A stretch of 64,000 bases of DNA, from positions 1 to 64,000 of the forward strand of contig DXFW01000020.1 of the NCBI GenBank assembly GCA_019114225.1. The letters are read 5' to 3'. The notes beneath the pieces are model-generated. The model ran no database searches. It saw only the letters and a program-made list of their open reading frames with translations, and was not told the DNA's origin. Shown here piece after piece: positions 16,322-24,007 of this stretch (within the stretch, counting starts at the first letter, position 1; each line of letters opens with the position of its first letter). A program made the position numbers and the translations under genes. The stretch comes from Candidatus Allofournierella pullicola (GTDB lineage Bacteria > Bacillota > Clostridia > Oscillospirales > Ruminococcaceae).

Positions 16322-16406
16322 ATCAAGGAAGCCTAATTAGGCTTCCTTGATGGGATCGATTAGCGCATTATATAGAAACAAGGAAGCCTAATTAGGCTTC
16401 CTTGTT
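16322..16406. repeat. Paired 30-bp palindromes at the right end of E1
   Basis: Two perfect 30-bp palindromes, 16322-16351 and 16377-16406, share the core AAGGAAGCC-TAATTA-GGCTTCCTT and are 25 bp apart. E2 has the same arrangement at 48554-48583 and 48605-48640 with a similar spacer. Flanking A and T runs would let each act as a bidirectional terminator. They also mark the last homology between the elements. The stretch from 16407 to 16618 holds no gene that I can support. Confidence 0.75.
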
Positions 16407-16618
16407 GTCACAACAGGCAGATATAAATAAAAACCACCCGGTAATGCAAAGTTTTAGAAAGGGTCTCTCGCAAAAAGCACTGCACAAATCGAGGCTGAAG
16501 ATTTCTAGTCTTCTGTTCTCACAGTCACGCTATGCATCTCCGCAACCTGATTCTTGCCAATCACAAAATTTCATACTACACTAAAATCAGAAAGCAAAAA
16601 CGCAAAAGGAGGCGTACC

Positions 16619-17065
16619 ATGCCCACCGTATTGATCGACGCAGACGGCTGCCCGGTGGTGGATCTGACCGTCCGCCTCTGCCACATCCGGGGAATACCGG
16701 TGCTCATCCTTTGCGATACCGCCCACCGCATAGAGCGGGAGGGCGCACAGACGCTGGTGTTTGACAAGGGCGCAGACAGCGTGGACTTCGCCCTGGTCAA
16801 CCGCGTGTGCCCTGGTGACATCGTGGTGACCCAGGACTACGGTCTGGCCAGTATGTGCCTTGCCCGCCGGGCCCGGGTGCTGAGCCAGAACGGCCTGGAA
16901 TATTCCGCTGACAACATCGACGCGCTTTTGGAGCGCCGATGGCAAAACAAAAAGCTCCTCCGGGCCGGCAAGCACCCGAAGGGGCCCACCAAACGGACGC
17001 GGGAGCAGGATGAGGCGTTTGCGAAAACGCTGGAAAAACTGCTGTCGGAAAGCGCGCCGTTGTAA
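16619..17065 (+). CDS. YaiI/YqxD family protein (DUF188, PIN-like)
   Basis: A 148-residue DUF188 protein. The acidic PIN-like motif LIDADGCPV (4-12), a second acidic patch (DKGADSVDFALV) and QDYGLA are typical, and length matches the family. It is a predicted nuclease-fold protein of unproven function. The ATG at 16619 follows AAAGGAGG at 8 nt; the frame upstream is not coding. It is followed after 38 nt by an esterase gene, probably in one operon. Confidence 0.88.
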   Translation: MPTVLIDADGCPVVDLTVRLCHIRGIPVLILCDTAHRIEREGAQTLVFDKGADSVDFALVNRVCPGDIVVTQDYGLASMCLARRARVLSQNGLEYSADNIDALLERRWQNKKLLRAGKHPKGPTKRTREQDEAFAKTLEKLLSESAPL

Positions 17066-17103
17066 AGGCATGCGTCGACATTGCAGAAAGGAAGCGTTGC
17101 GAA

Positions 17104-17778
17104 GTGGATACCTTTGTGGCAGATGGCAAAACCGTGTCTGTGTTCTCCGCTGCTGAGCCGGGCGCTCCGGTGGTGTACCTGAACACCTTTGGCGAGGAAG
17201 GACAGGCTGTCTTCGACGCTCTGACGGCAATAGGCGGCCCGGCGCTGACCCTGGTGACGATCAGCGGCCTGGACTGGGACCGGGACATGTCCCCCTGGGA
17301 CAGCCCGGCGGTGTTCAAAAGCGCCGCGCCCTTCGCCGGCGGAGCGGATGATTATCTGCGGCTTCTGGCTGAGGAGATCGTTCCCGCCGCGGAACGGCGG
17401 CTGCCTAGCACACCTATCTGGCGCGGCATCGCGGGGTATTCCCTGGCCGGGCTGTTCGCGGTGTATGCTCTCTATCGCACGGATGTGTTCTCCCGGGCGG
17501 CCAGCGTGTCCGGCTCGCTCTGGTTTCCCGGGTTCAGGGAGTATGTACTTTCCCACACGCCCCTGCGCCAGCCGGACTGTGTCTTTTTCTCGCTGGGCGA
17601 CCGGGAGAGCAAGACACGGAATCCGGTGCTCCGGACGGTACAGGAAAATACCGAAGCCCTCTGCGAATTTTACCGGGGCCAGGGCATCCGCACTGCCTTT
17701 CAGCTGAACCCCGGCGGCCACCACGACCATTCGGCACAGCGGACAGCCGCCGGGATCCAATGGATCACAAACGGATAA
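17104..17778 (+). CDS. Putative esterase (alpha/beta hydrolase)
   Basis: A 224-residue serine hydrolase of the putative-esterase group that includes siderophore esterases and antigen-85-like enzymes. GYSLAGLFAVYAL contains the nucleophile elbow (Ser about 118). The acid probably lies in FSLGDRESKT and the histidine in GGHHDH near the C-terminus. No signal peptide is seen, so it is cytoplasmic. The GTG at 17104 follows AAGGAAG. Substrate unknown. It lies downstream of DUF188. Confidence 0.83.
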   Translation: MDTFVADGKTVSVFSAAEPGAPVVYLNTFGEEGQAVFDALTAIGGPALTLVTISGLDWDRDMSPWDSPAVFKSAAPFAGGADDYLRLLAEEIVPAAERRLPSTPIWRGIAGYSLAGLFAVYALYRTDVFSRAASVSGSLWFPGFREYVLSHTPLRQPDCVFFSLGDRESKTRNPVLRTVQENTEALCEFYRGQGIRTAFQLNPGGHHDHSAQRTAAGIQWITNG

Positions 17779-17817
17779 ATTGTGCCTGCACGGCGGTATC
17801 GCATACCCCTGCGGCTG

Positions 17818-17826
17818 TGCTATAAT
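17818..17826 (+). promoter_or_regulatory. Extended -10 promoter before the AlkZ-related gene
   Basis: TGCTATAAT (TG at 17818, TATAAT at 17821-17826) lies 33 bp before the start at 17859; no good -35 box is visible. It would start the operon running to about 21.9 kb. Confidence 0.45.
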
Positions 17827-17858
17827 TTCCGTAACGACGCAAAAAGCGGGGTGAGTGT

Positions 17859-18590
17859 ATGGCGGTAGAGAACGGCGAATGGATCATGCGTGGTCCAGAT
17901 CGGGACGATCCGGCCTGCATCCGCAGCTGGGAGGCGCTGGTGGATTGGATCGACCAGGTGGGCTTTCTTCCTCTGTTCCGCAACGAGATCGAGGGCTTTT
18001 CCGCCGAGGAACGCACCTGCCCCTTCGACTGGTGGAGCGGCGATGCGGCCCGGGATCCCTGGGAATGGCGGCAGGTCATCGCCCGCAGTGGACGGGTGGC
18101 CTATGGCAAATTCTTCGGCAAAAAAGCCGGCTTCATCTCCCGCAGATGGTTTCCTCACTTTGCCAACTGGCGGCGGGACGGCTATGACTTCGACAGCCGC
18201 TGGGAGGATGAGCTGGCCACCGCACGCCAGAAAAAGATCATGGATCAATTTCTTGAACGGGACGAACTGCTCTCCTTTGACCTGAAGCAATTGGCCGGCT
18301 TTGGCAAGGGCGGCGAGAAAAACTTTGAGGGCACGGTCACTGACCTGCAGATGGAGGCGTATCTGCTGATCCGGGACTTTCGCCAGCGCCGGAACAAGCG
18401 CGGTCAGCTCTACGGCTGGCCCCGTTCTGTCTACGCCACGCCGGAGGCGCTCTGGGGCAGCGACTACATTGCCTCCGTCTATTCCACCGACCCGGCCCGG
18501 TCCCGCGAACTCGTGCTTCAGCAGGTGCAGGCCTGTTTTCCCGCCGCCACGGACAAGGCCCTCAAGTCCGTGTTGGGCGGCAGCCGCTGA
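17859..18590 (+). CDS. AlkZ-related (YcaQ-like) protein
   Basis: A 243-residue protein with VGFLPLFRNEIEGFSAEE (about 33-50), WRQVIARSGRVAYGKFFGKKAGFIS, YDFDSRWEDELA and LAGFGKGGEKNFEGTVTDLQMEAYLL. I recall these as the pattern of clostridial proteins named AlkZ-related, distant relatives of the winged-helix DNA glycosylase fold of YcaQ/AlkZ. The QxQ/QxD glycosylase motif of AlkZ is not evident, so activity is uncertain. The ATG at 17859 lies behind a weak GGGGTGAG site. It is the first gene of a tightly packed set. Confidence 0.72.
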   Translation: MAVENGEWIMRGPDRDDPACIRSWEALVDWIDQVGFLPLFRNEIEGFSAEERTCPFDWWSGDAARDPWEWRQVIARSGRVAYGKFFGKKAGFISRRWFPHFANWRRDGYDFDSRWEDELATARQKKIMDQFLERDELLSFDLKQLAGFGKGGEKNFEGTVTDLQMEAYLLIRDFRQRRNKRGQLYGWPRSVYATPEALWGSDYIASVYSTDPARSRELVLQQVQACFPAATDKALKSVLGGSR

Positions 18591-18604
18591 AAGGAGTTTT
18601 TCCT

Positions 18605-19222
18605 ATGCGCATCCTCATGCTGGGCAACAGCCTGACCTTTGCCAACGATATGCCCCACATGCTGGCCACACTGACCGGCGCGGAGGTGGTCCACCACACC
18701 CGGGGCGGGGCGCGTCTGTCGGAGCAGCTGAACCCGGCCACACGGCCGGGAGCCCAAACGCAGGCCGCACTCGCCGGGGAACACTGGGACTATGTGGTGC
18801 TGCAGGAGATGAGCCACGGCCCCATCTCCTCACCAAAAAGCTTCTTTTCCAGCGTGGCACAGCTCTGTGAACAGATCCGGGCGAGCGGCACAGCGCCGGT
18901 CCTCTATGCCACCTGGGCCTACCAAAAGGGCAGTGTCAAACTTGCCGCCAAGGGCTGGGACTACGATGAAATGAGCCGGGCTCTGTCCGACGCATACCGG
19001 CAGGCCGCCCGGGAGAACCACGCGCTGCTGGCGGACGTCGGCCGGCGATTTTACGAACTGGCCGACACCCGGGACCTCTACGCCGCCGACGGCGTACACC
19101 CCACCGAAGCGGGTTCCCGCCTCGCCGCCCAGGTCATCGCGACCGTCATTCAAACCCACAAGGAGAACGGATATGGTACAAGAGATTTGCAAGGATGTGC
19201 TGCTTCTGGCGCGAAAATCTGA
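18605..19222 (+). CDS. SGNH/GDSL-type hydrolase
   Basis: A 205-residue SGNH hydrolase. Block I is MLGNSLTFAND with the catalytic Ser (residue 9). VVLQEMSHGP fits the third block region and DGVHPTEAGSRLAA carries the catalytic Asp/His near residue 163. These enzymes are esterases or deacetylases of carbohydrates or lipids; no signal peptide is seen. The last 50 nt overlap the deformylase gene, so the C-terminal tail after about residue 190 may be dispensable. AAAGGAG precedes the ATG. Confidence 0.85.
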   Translation: MRILMLGNSLTFANDMPHMLATLTGAEVVHHTRGGARLSEQLNPATRPGAQTQAALAGEHWDYVVLQEMSHGPISSPKSFFSSVAQLCEQIRASGTAPVLYATWAYQKGSVKLAAKGWDYDEMSRALSDAYRQAARENHALLADVGRRFYELADTRDLYAADGVHPTEAGSRLAAQVIATVIQTHKENGYGTRDLQGCAASGAKI

Positions 19223-19583
19223 ACCCGCCACGCCGGATGATCTGCCGGTGGCCGCCGATCTGCTGGAGACGCTGGAGGCCCACGCCGACGGCTGTGTGGG
19301 CATGGCCGCCAACATGATCGGCGTGGCAAAGCGCATCATCGCCTTTGACGACGAGGGCACCTACCGGGTGCTGTTCAACCCGGAAATCGTCAAGAAAAGC
19401 GGCCCCTACGAGGCCGAAGAGGGCTGCCTGTCCCTCACTGGCACCCGCAGGACAAAGCGCTGGAAGACCATCAAGGTGAAATATCAGGACGAGCAGTTCC
19501 GGGAGCGGTTCAAGACCTGGACCGGCTGGTCCGCCCAGATCATTCAGCATGAGATCGACCACTGCGAGGGGATCATCATATGA
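19173..19583 (+). CDS. Peptide deformylase-family protein lacking the motif I glutamine
   Basis: A 136-residue protein with deformylase metal motifs: EEGCLS (82-87, Cys85) and QHEIDH (125-130, His126 and His130, Glu127). Motif I, normally GxGxAAxQ, reads VGMAANMIG (42-50), so the glutamine that stabilises the intermediate is Met48. Similar paralogs are, as I recall, common in Clostridia. It may deformylate slowly or have another role, and a canonical enzyme probably exists elsewhere. AAGGAGA precedes the ATG, which overlaps the SGNH gene. It overlaps the next gene by ATGA. Confidence 0.85.
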   Translation: MVQEICKDVLLLARKSEPATPDDLPVAADLLETLEAHADGCVGMAANMIGVAKRIIAFDDEGTYRVLFNPEIVKKSGPYEAEEGCLSLTGTRRTKRWKTIKVKYQDEQFRERFKTWTGWSAQIIQHEIDHCEGIII

Positions 19584-19894
19584 AAAAATGCAGGATCACC
19601 GTCATGCGCATCACCCGGTACGAAGATCTGATGGCACGCTACGAAAATCCCATCGAGCACGCCTGTGAGATGCAGGAGGGGCAGGTGTTCATCGCCAACG
19701 GCTGGGAGCGGCCGGAGGGTTTTTGCCCCAGTGCCTGGGATACCCTCTCCCCCTTCGTGCTGGCCCTGAGCCACGGTGCGGAAGACTTCTATGAGGGCTG
19801 GATGAAAAATCCCCGTTCCGCCATGCTCTCCTGCAACGACGGATTCCGTCCGGTGAGCTTTCTGGTGGAGGCGCTGAATGAAGATGCGGACTAA
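19580..19894 (+). CDS. TIGR04076 family protein
   Basis: A 104-residue protein with CRITVMRITRYEDLMARY, HACEMQEGQVFI, PEGFCPSAWDTLSPFVLALSHG and CNDGFRPVSF, the pattern of the TIGR04076 family of small cysteine-containing proteins. The family often has a CC pair before DGxRP; here there is SCND, with one cysteine. Function is unknown; a redox or metal role has been suggested for such cysteine patterns. Translation is coupled to the deformylase through ATGA. Confidence 0.82.
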   Translation: MKKCRITVMRITRYEDLMARYENPIEHACEMQEGQVFIANGWERPEGFCPSAWDTLSPFVLALSHGAEDFYEGWMKNPRSAMLSCNDGFRPVSFLVEALNEDAD

Positions 19895-19906
19895 GGAGGA
19901 ATCACC

Positions 19907-20623
19907 ATGTTTACGAACAAAGTTGCCGTCGTGACCGGCGGCGCCAAAGGCATCGGCAGAGCCATTGTCCAGGAGTTCCGCAAAGCCGGGGCGGCGGTGT
20001 GCGTCATCGACCTGCTGCCGAATGAGTATTTTGTGGGCGATGTATCCGACAAGGCGGCGCTGGAAACGTTTGCCCGCAAAGTCATTGCGGAGCATGGCCA
20101 TGTGGACTATCTCATCAACAACGCCCTCCCGCTGATGAAGGGCATCGACGAGTGCAGCTGGGAGGAGTTCAACTATGCCCTGCGGGTGGGGGTGACCGCC
20201 CCCTTCTATCTGACCAAACTGTTCGCTCCCCATTTTGCGCCGGGGGCATCGGTGGTGAACATCTCCTCTTCCCGGGACCGGATGAGCCAGCCCCAGACCG
20301 AGAGCTACACGGCGGCCAAGGGCGGCATCTCGGCCCTGACCCACGCCATGGCGGTGAGCCTTGCGGGCAAGGTGCGGGTGAACAGCATCTCGCCCGGCTG
20401 GATCGAGACCGGCGATACGGTGTGGACCGGCCCGGACGCCGACCAGCAGCCCGCCGGGCGGGTGGGCAATCCGCTGGACATCGCCAACATGGTGCTGTTT
20501 CTCTGCTCGGACAAGGCGGGCTTCATCACCGGCGAGAACATCTGCATTGACGGCGGCATGACCCGCCAGATGATCTACCACAACGATTTCGGCTGGACAT
20601 TTGAGGGAGGGGACAACGCATGA
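19907..20623 (+). CDS. Short-chain dehydrogenase/reductase (SDR)
   Basis: A 238-residue classical SDR. The NAD(P) motif TGGAKGIGRA lies at residues 10-19, NNA at about 65, the catalytic Ser in NISSSRDR, and Tyr/Lys in ESYTAAKGG. A C-terminal DGGMTRQM is typical. It oxidises or reduces an alcohol or ketone of unknown identity. AAGGAGG precedes the ATG. Its stop overlaps the flavodoxin start, so the two redox proteins are made together. Confidence 0.9.
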   Translation: MFTNKVAVVTGGAKGIGRAIVQEFRKAGAAVCVIDLLPNEYFVGDVSDKAALETFARKVIAEHGHVDYLINNALPLMKGIDECSWEEFNYALRVGVTAPFYLTKLFAPHFAPGASVVNISSSRDRMSQPQTESYTAAKGGISALTHAMAVSLAGKVRVNSISPGWIETGDTVWTGPDADQQPAGRVGNPLDIANMVLFLCSDKAGFITGENICIDGGMTRQMIYHNDFGWTFEGGDNA

Positions 20624-21066
20624 AAACGGCAATTTGCTATCTCTCCTGCCACCACGGCAATACCCGCAAGGTGGTGGAGGCCATGGCCGAGGCGGGCGGC
20701 GCTGACCTCATCGACGTGCGCACCCGCCAGATGGTGCGGCTGGAGGAATACGACCGCGTGGGATTCGCCTCCGGCATTTATGGCTTTGAGATGCACAGGG
20801 CTCTGATTGCTTTTGCCCGGCAGTATCTGCCCGCGGGCAAACCGGTATTTTTCGTCTACACCTATGGCGGCGCAAAGGGCAACGGCACGAAGACGCTGCG
20901 CCAGATCGCCCGGGAAAAGGGCTGCCCGGTGCTGGGGGAGTTTTCCTGCAAGGGCTATGATACCTTCGGCCCCTTCAAGCTGGTGGGCGGCCTTGCCAAG
21001 GGCCGCCCCAACGAGGAGGATCTGGAAAAGGCGCGGGCGTTTTACCGGGGGCTGGCATCACGGTAA
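20620..21066 (+). CDS. Flavodoxin family protein
   Basis: A 148-residue flavodoxin-like protein. The N-terminal phosphate-binding loop is CHHGNTRKV (10-18), a variant of S/TxTGNT. The second loop is YTYGGAKGNGT and the tail has GYDTFGPFKLVGGLAKGRP, seen in the flavodoxin/NAD(P)H oxidoreductase family of Bacillota. It should bind FMN and carry electrons in the cytoplasm, perhaps with the coupled SDR. Confidence 0.86.
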   Translation: MKTAICYLSCHHGNTRKVVEAMAEAGGADLIDVRTRQMVRLEEYDRVGFASGIYGFEMHRALIAFARQYLPAGKPVFFVYTYGGAKGNGTKTLRQIAREKGCPVLGEFSCKGYDTFGPFKLVGGLAKGRPNEEDLEKARAFYRGLASR

Positions 21067-21093
21067 AGCTTTGGGGGAAGGGGCAAAGCAGAT

Positions 21094-21873
21094 ATGAGTT
21101 GTTCAACCCACGGATCTAAAATTGACCGCATCCAGGTGGATTACTGCCGCACCACCACTGTGTATCCCCGAACGGCCAAGGAACGAGCACATTGGCAATC
21201 CTTTACCCGCTCTCACTCGGAGCATCTGATCCTTGATCGCTTTTCGGGAACTCTGGAGCTGCAGTTCGAGCTTGCCCCTGGATGCTCTGTCACCCATAAA
21301 TATCAACTGAAAGAGCAGGTGACCGAACTCCTGGATTGTTTTTCCGTAGGAGCTCTGTTTGCGGACAGTTATCCCCAAACGGAATTGGGTGTAGAGCAAA
21401 CCGACGGGGAAGAATACCTTGTACAGGATCCAAAGCGTTCGACCGCGTATCTGATCACCATCCGCTACCGAGGAAATCGGGAGCGAAGGATTTCCGGCTC
21501 CTACGACAAAAATCGCCTCCCTGCAGATTATCCCCAGTTCATGCGGCCTATTTTTTCACTGATTCAGGAGTTCAGCTTCGGCGAGATGATTTTCCCTGAA
21601 GTATATGAGAAAAGGCGGCGGAAAAAGGGAGAATTGATTTATTGCAGCGTGGTGTTCGACAATGGCCTGAAAACCTACTATTACCGCACCGAGGATGATT
21701 CTCTCGATGCGGGCGATGACGTGGTGGTACCTGCCGGAAGTGACAATCACCTTTCCATTGTCAAAATTGTCAAAGTGGAGTATTTCGCACCGGCGGATGT
21801 CCCCTTCCCGATTGAAAAGACCAAGGTGATCCTGCGCCGGTGCACCGAGGATGACTACAACGAGATAGGTTGA
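21094..21873 (+). CDS. Conserved protein of unknown function
   Basis: A 259-residue soluble protein that I do not recognise with confidence. The C-terminal 85 residues (VVFDNGLKTYYYRTED...GDDVVVPAG...IVKIVKVEYF...PFPIEKTKVILRR) resemble DUF5839-like domains. The N-terminal part is a beta-rich region with RIQVDYCRTTTVY. No catalytic motif is clear. It lies 28 nt after flavodoxin, probably the last gene of the operon. Confidence 0.65.
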   Translation: MSCSTHGSKIDRIQVDYCRTTTVYPRTAKERAHWQSFTRSHSEHLILDRFSGTLELQFELAPGCSVTHKYQLKEQVTELLDCFSVGALFADSYPQTELGVEQTDGEEYLVQDPKRSTAYLITIRYRGNRERRISGSYDKNRLPADYPQFMRPIFSLIQEFSFGEMIFPEVYEKRRRKKGELIYCSVVFDNGLKTYYYRTEDDSLDAGDDVVVPAGSDNHLSIVKIVKVEYFAPADVPFPIEKTKVILRRCTEDDYNEIG

Positions 21874-21938
21874 GCGGCCAGCGAAAGGCAGCTTACGGGG
21901 CTCCTCCCGCAGCGTCTCCCTTCCGACACCAGCGCCTG

Positions 21939-22907
21939 TTATTGGAGCACTCTCATGAACGCTTCGTATTCGGCGTCTTTAAAGCAGCAGAGGTAAACGT
22001 TCATCACGGTCTCCTTGTGGGCCTCAAACCAGCGGACGATCGTGCGCAGCGCAACCACGGCCGCCTCGTCCAGAGGGTATCCGTACACTCCCGTTGAAAT
22101 GCCAGGGAAGGCAATACTTCCGCAGCCATTTTGCCGCGCTGTTTCCAGGCTGTTCCAGTAACAGGCGGAGAGCAGGTCGGCGTCCCTGTTTTTTCCACTG
22201 TAAACCGGCCCCACGGTGTGGATAATGTGATCCACATCCCGGATCGCATAAGCACCGGTAATCTTGGCCTGCCCCGTTTCACAGCCGTTCAGCTTCCGGC
22301 ATTCTTGGAGCAGCTCTTTCCCGGCCGCGCGGTGGATAGCCCCATCCACACCGCCGCCACCCAGCAGGCTCGTATTGGCCGCATTGACGATCGCGTCCAC
22401 ATGCATGTCCAGTACGCTCCCGCGCACAAAGCTGATGTGCGATTTCGGAACATGCTGTTTTACAACTTCAAGAGATTCTTTTGTAAGGATCATTTTCTTG
22501 TCCCATGGGTTGATCACAAGGCCCTGGCAGTGCGGCCAGCGGTCCAGCGCATTTATCAAATCCCCAAAGGTTTGGTTGATGACCGACGAGGATTCCCCTT
22601 TATCCAGCTCTTCCTGGCTGGTAAAGACGGGGATCAGGTAGTTTCCTTCCGGATCCTCCGCTATGTGCCGAAAGCGTATGGGCACCTCCTGGTCACAGGT
22701 ACAGGTATCCCCCACTTTCAATTTTTCCGGATCTCCCAACATCCGGGCCAGAACATCCGGCGTCTCGATGGGAACATACACCTGCATGCCATGCCCGATC
22801 CCCATCTGCAGCGTGTTGAACACCGGTTCCACCGGGGCATTTTCCCCGCCAAAATACCAATTGAAAATCGTCCGTTCCACAGCGGTTGCGTACCGATCCA
22901 GCGCCAC
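21939..22907 (-). CDS. SseB-macrodomain fusion protein (ADP-ribose binding)
   Basis: A 322-residue two-domain protein. Residues about 85-150 (YLIPVFTSQEELDKGE...FGDLINALDRWPHCQGLVINPW) follow the SseB N-terminal domain pattern. From about 155 a macrodomain is clear: VDAIVNAANTSLLGGGGVDGAIHRAAG, VDHIIHTVGP and FPGISTGVYGYP. It probably removes or reads ADP-ribose. The GTG at 22907 has GGGAGG at 7 nt and is preferred to the ATG at 22943. It lies on the opposite strand to the operon before it and near a second macrodomain gene. Confidence 0.87.
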   Translation of the reverse strand: MALDRYATAVERTIFNWYFGGENAPVEPVFNTLQMGIGHGMQVYVPIETPDVLARMLGDPEKLKVGDTCTCDQEVPIRFRHIAEDPEGNYLIPVFTSQEELDKGESSSVINQTFGDLINALDRWPHCQGLVINPWDKKMILTKESLEVVKQHVPKSHISFVRGSVLDMHVDAIVNAANTSLLGGGGVDGAIHRAAGKELLQECRKLNGCETGQAKITGAYAIRDVDHIIHTVGPVYSGKNRDADLLSACYWNSLETARQNGCGSIAFPGISTGVYGYPLDEAAVVALRTIVRWFEAHKETVMNVYLCCFKDAEYEAFMRVLQ

Positions 22908-23077
22908 TTTGATTCCTCCCTGTTCCTCACATTTTTGCCTCACCGCAAGCCATTACAGTTTGCTTATCCTAAGCATAGCACAGGTCCGGTCCCATAGACA
23001 GGGCTTTCAATGGCCGTATTGTCAAAAAGGCCGTCGAAGACACTCTGCCAGAATGTTTCCACCCGCTCTGACCGACC

Positions 23078-23123
23078 AAAAGCTGAGGGGGCAGCCCTTT
23101 TTAAGGCTGCCCCCTCAGCTTTT
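23078..23123. terminator. Strong terminator after hxlR-like gene
   Basis: AAAAGCTGAGGGGGCAGCC pairs perfectly with GGCTGCCCCCTCAGCTTTT across a CTTTTTAA loop. The T tracts on both sides could stop transcription from either direction. Confidence 0.85.
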
Positions 23124-23449
23124 CACATGTTCTGCGCCTTATAGTTCTCCCCCCATGTCCGCATGGCGTCCAGAATGGGTTTCAGGCTTTTTCCCAGATC
23201 TGTCAGGCTGTACTCCACCCGCGGCGGAACTTCCGCATATACTTTGCGGCTCACCAGCCCTTTTTCTTCCATGTCCCGCAGCTGGGCAGTGAGAACTTTC
23301 TGGGAAACGCTGCCAATGGACTTTTTGAGCTCTCCAAACCGCTTCGTTCCCGGCATGAGGTCGCGCAGGATCAGGACCTTCCATTTATCACCGATCAGCA
23401 TAAGCGTTGTCTCTACCGGGCAGGCAGGTAATTCTTTTGTTTGCTGCAT
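23123..23449 (-). CDS. HxlR family transcriptional regulator
   Basis: A 108-residue winged-helix HxlR protein: CPVETTLMLIGDKWKVLILRDL, RFGELKKSIG.VSQKVLTAQLRDMEEKGLVSR and PPRVEYSLTDLGKSL are all diagnostic. Cys10 is the conserved N-terminal cysteine used for redox or electrophile sensing in many members. It is divergent from a flavin-binding PPOX gene, the usual target arrangement. The shared 146-bp spacer should hold its operator. Confidence 0.93.
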   Translation of the reverse strand: MQQTKELPACPVETTLMLIGDKWKVLILRDLMPGTKRFGELKKSIGSVSQKVLTAQLRDMEEKGLVSRKVYAEVPPRVEYSLTDLGKSLKPILDAMRTWGENYKAQNM

Positions 23450-23499
23450 GGTATCACGCCTTCCAATAGTTTCTTTTTAGTGACTACAGCACAAAAAAG

Positions 23500-23538
23500 T
23501 GCTTACTTTACAATAGATACTTACTGAATTATTATAAT
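23500..23538. promoter_or_regulatory. Shared hxlR/PPOX control region
   Basis: Two direct copies of CTTACT with similar flanks (GTGCTTACTTT and GATACTTACTGA) lie 23 bp apart (23502 and 23520 region) just before a TATAAT (23533-23538) that faces the PPOX gene. Such repeats suit an HxlR dimer. The -35 spacing is not ideal. Confidence 0.45.
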
Positions 23539-23595
23539 CCTGCAAGAGAAAAGTTGCAATTCCAAACCCCACATTCCAACCAGGAGGTATGTATC

Positions 23596-23997
23596 ATGAA
23601 TGATGTTGTGAAGTTTTTGCAGGAAAATCCCGTGCAGTATCTGGCCACTGTCGGCCGTGACGGAAAAGCCAAGTGCCGCCCCTTCATGTTTTCAGGAGAG
23701 ATGGACGGCAAGCTGTGGTTCTGCACCAACAACCGGAAGGACGTCTACAAGGATATGCAGGCCAACCCCAACATCGAGATTTCTGTTTCCAGCCCGGCTT
23801 ATGCGTGGATCCGTCTGAACGGCAAGGCCGTGTTCGAGAACAACATGGCCGCCAAGGAGATGTGCATCCAGAATCCCATCGTCAAGGGGCAGTACGGCGA
23901 GGCCACCAACCCCATCTTTGAAGTATTCTATCTCAAGGGTGCCCATGCGGTGATCGCTGACTTCTCCGGAAACCCGCCCAGGGAGTACGACCTGTAA
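23596..23997 (+). CDS. Pyridoxamine 5'-phosphate oxidase-family (PPOX) flavoprotein
   Basis: A 133-residue split-barrel protein: NPVQYLATVGRDGKAKCRPFMF, KLWFCTNNRKDVYKDMQANP and EISVSSPAYAWIRLNGKAVFEN fit the FMN-binding PPOX family of Bacillota. Length is typical. It probably reduces or binds a flavin-dependent substrate; the exact reaction is unknown. The ATG at 23596 lies behind CAGGAGG. It is divergent from HxlR, which likely represses it. Confidence 0.88.
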   Translation: MNDVVKFLQENPVQYLATVGRDGKAKCRPFMFSGEMDGKLWFCTNNRKDVYKDMQANPNIEISVSSPAYAWIRLNGKAVFENNMAAKEMCIQNPIVKGQYGEATNPIFEVFYLKGAHAVIADFSGNPPREYDL

Positions 23998-24007
23998 GCA
24001 GCATGAT

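Larger units (their letters stand above)
9053..16406 (-). mobile_element. Integrative element E1: dual tyrosine recombinases, cargo, VapE and palindromic right end
   Basis: This span is defined by comparison with a second copy (E2, 44258-48640). Shared parts are recombinase Int1, its roughly 45-bp leader, a terminator hairpin, recombinase Int2, a 20-bp palindrome and a closing pair of long palindromes. Unique to E1 are a 2.6-kb cargo between the recombinases, a VapE-type replication ATPase and a 46-bp tandem repeat. Exact ends are not proven: I found no convincing direct repeat flanking the element. The genes resemble an integrative mobilizable element or a minimal phage satellite; no relaxase, capsid or terminase gene is visible. 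Confidence 0.7.

Noticed and set aside
8990-16620. Flanking direct repeats as att sites of E1
   Set aside because: Only short matches such as AATCGAGG were seen by eye; these are expected by chance at this length.
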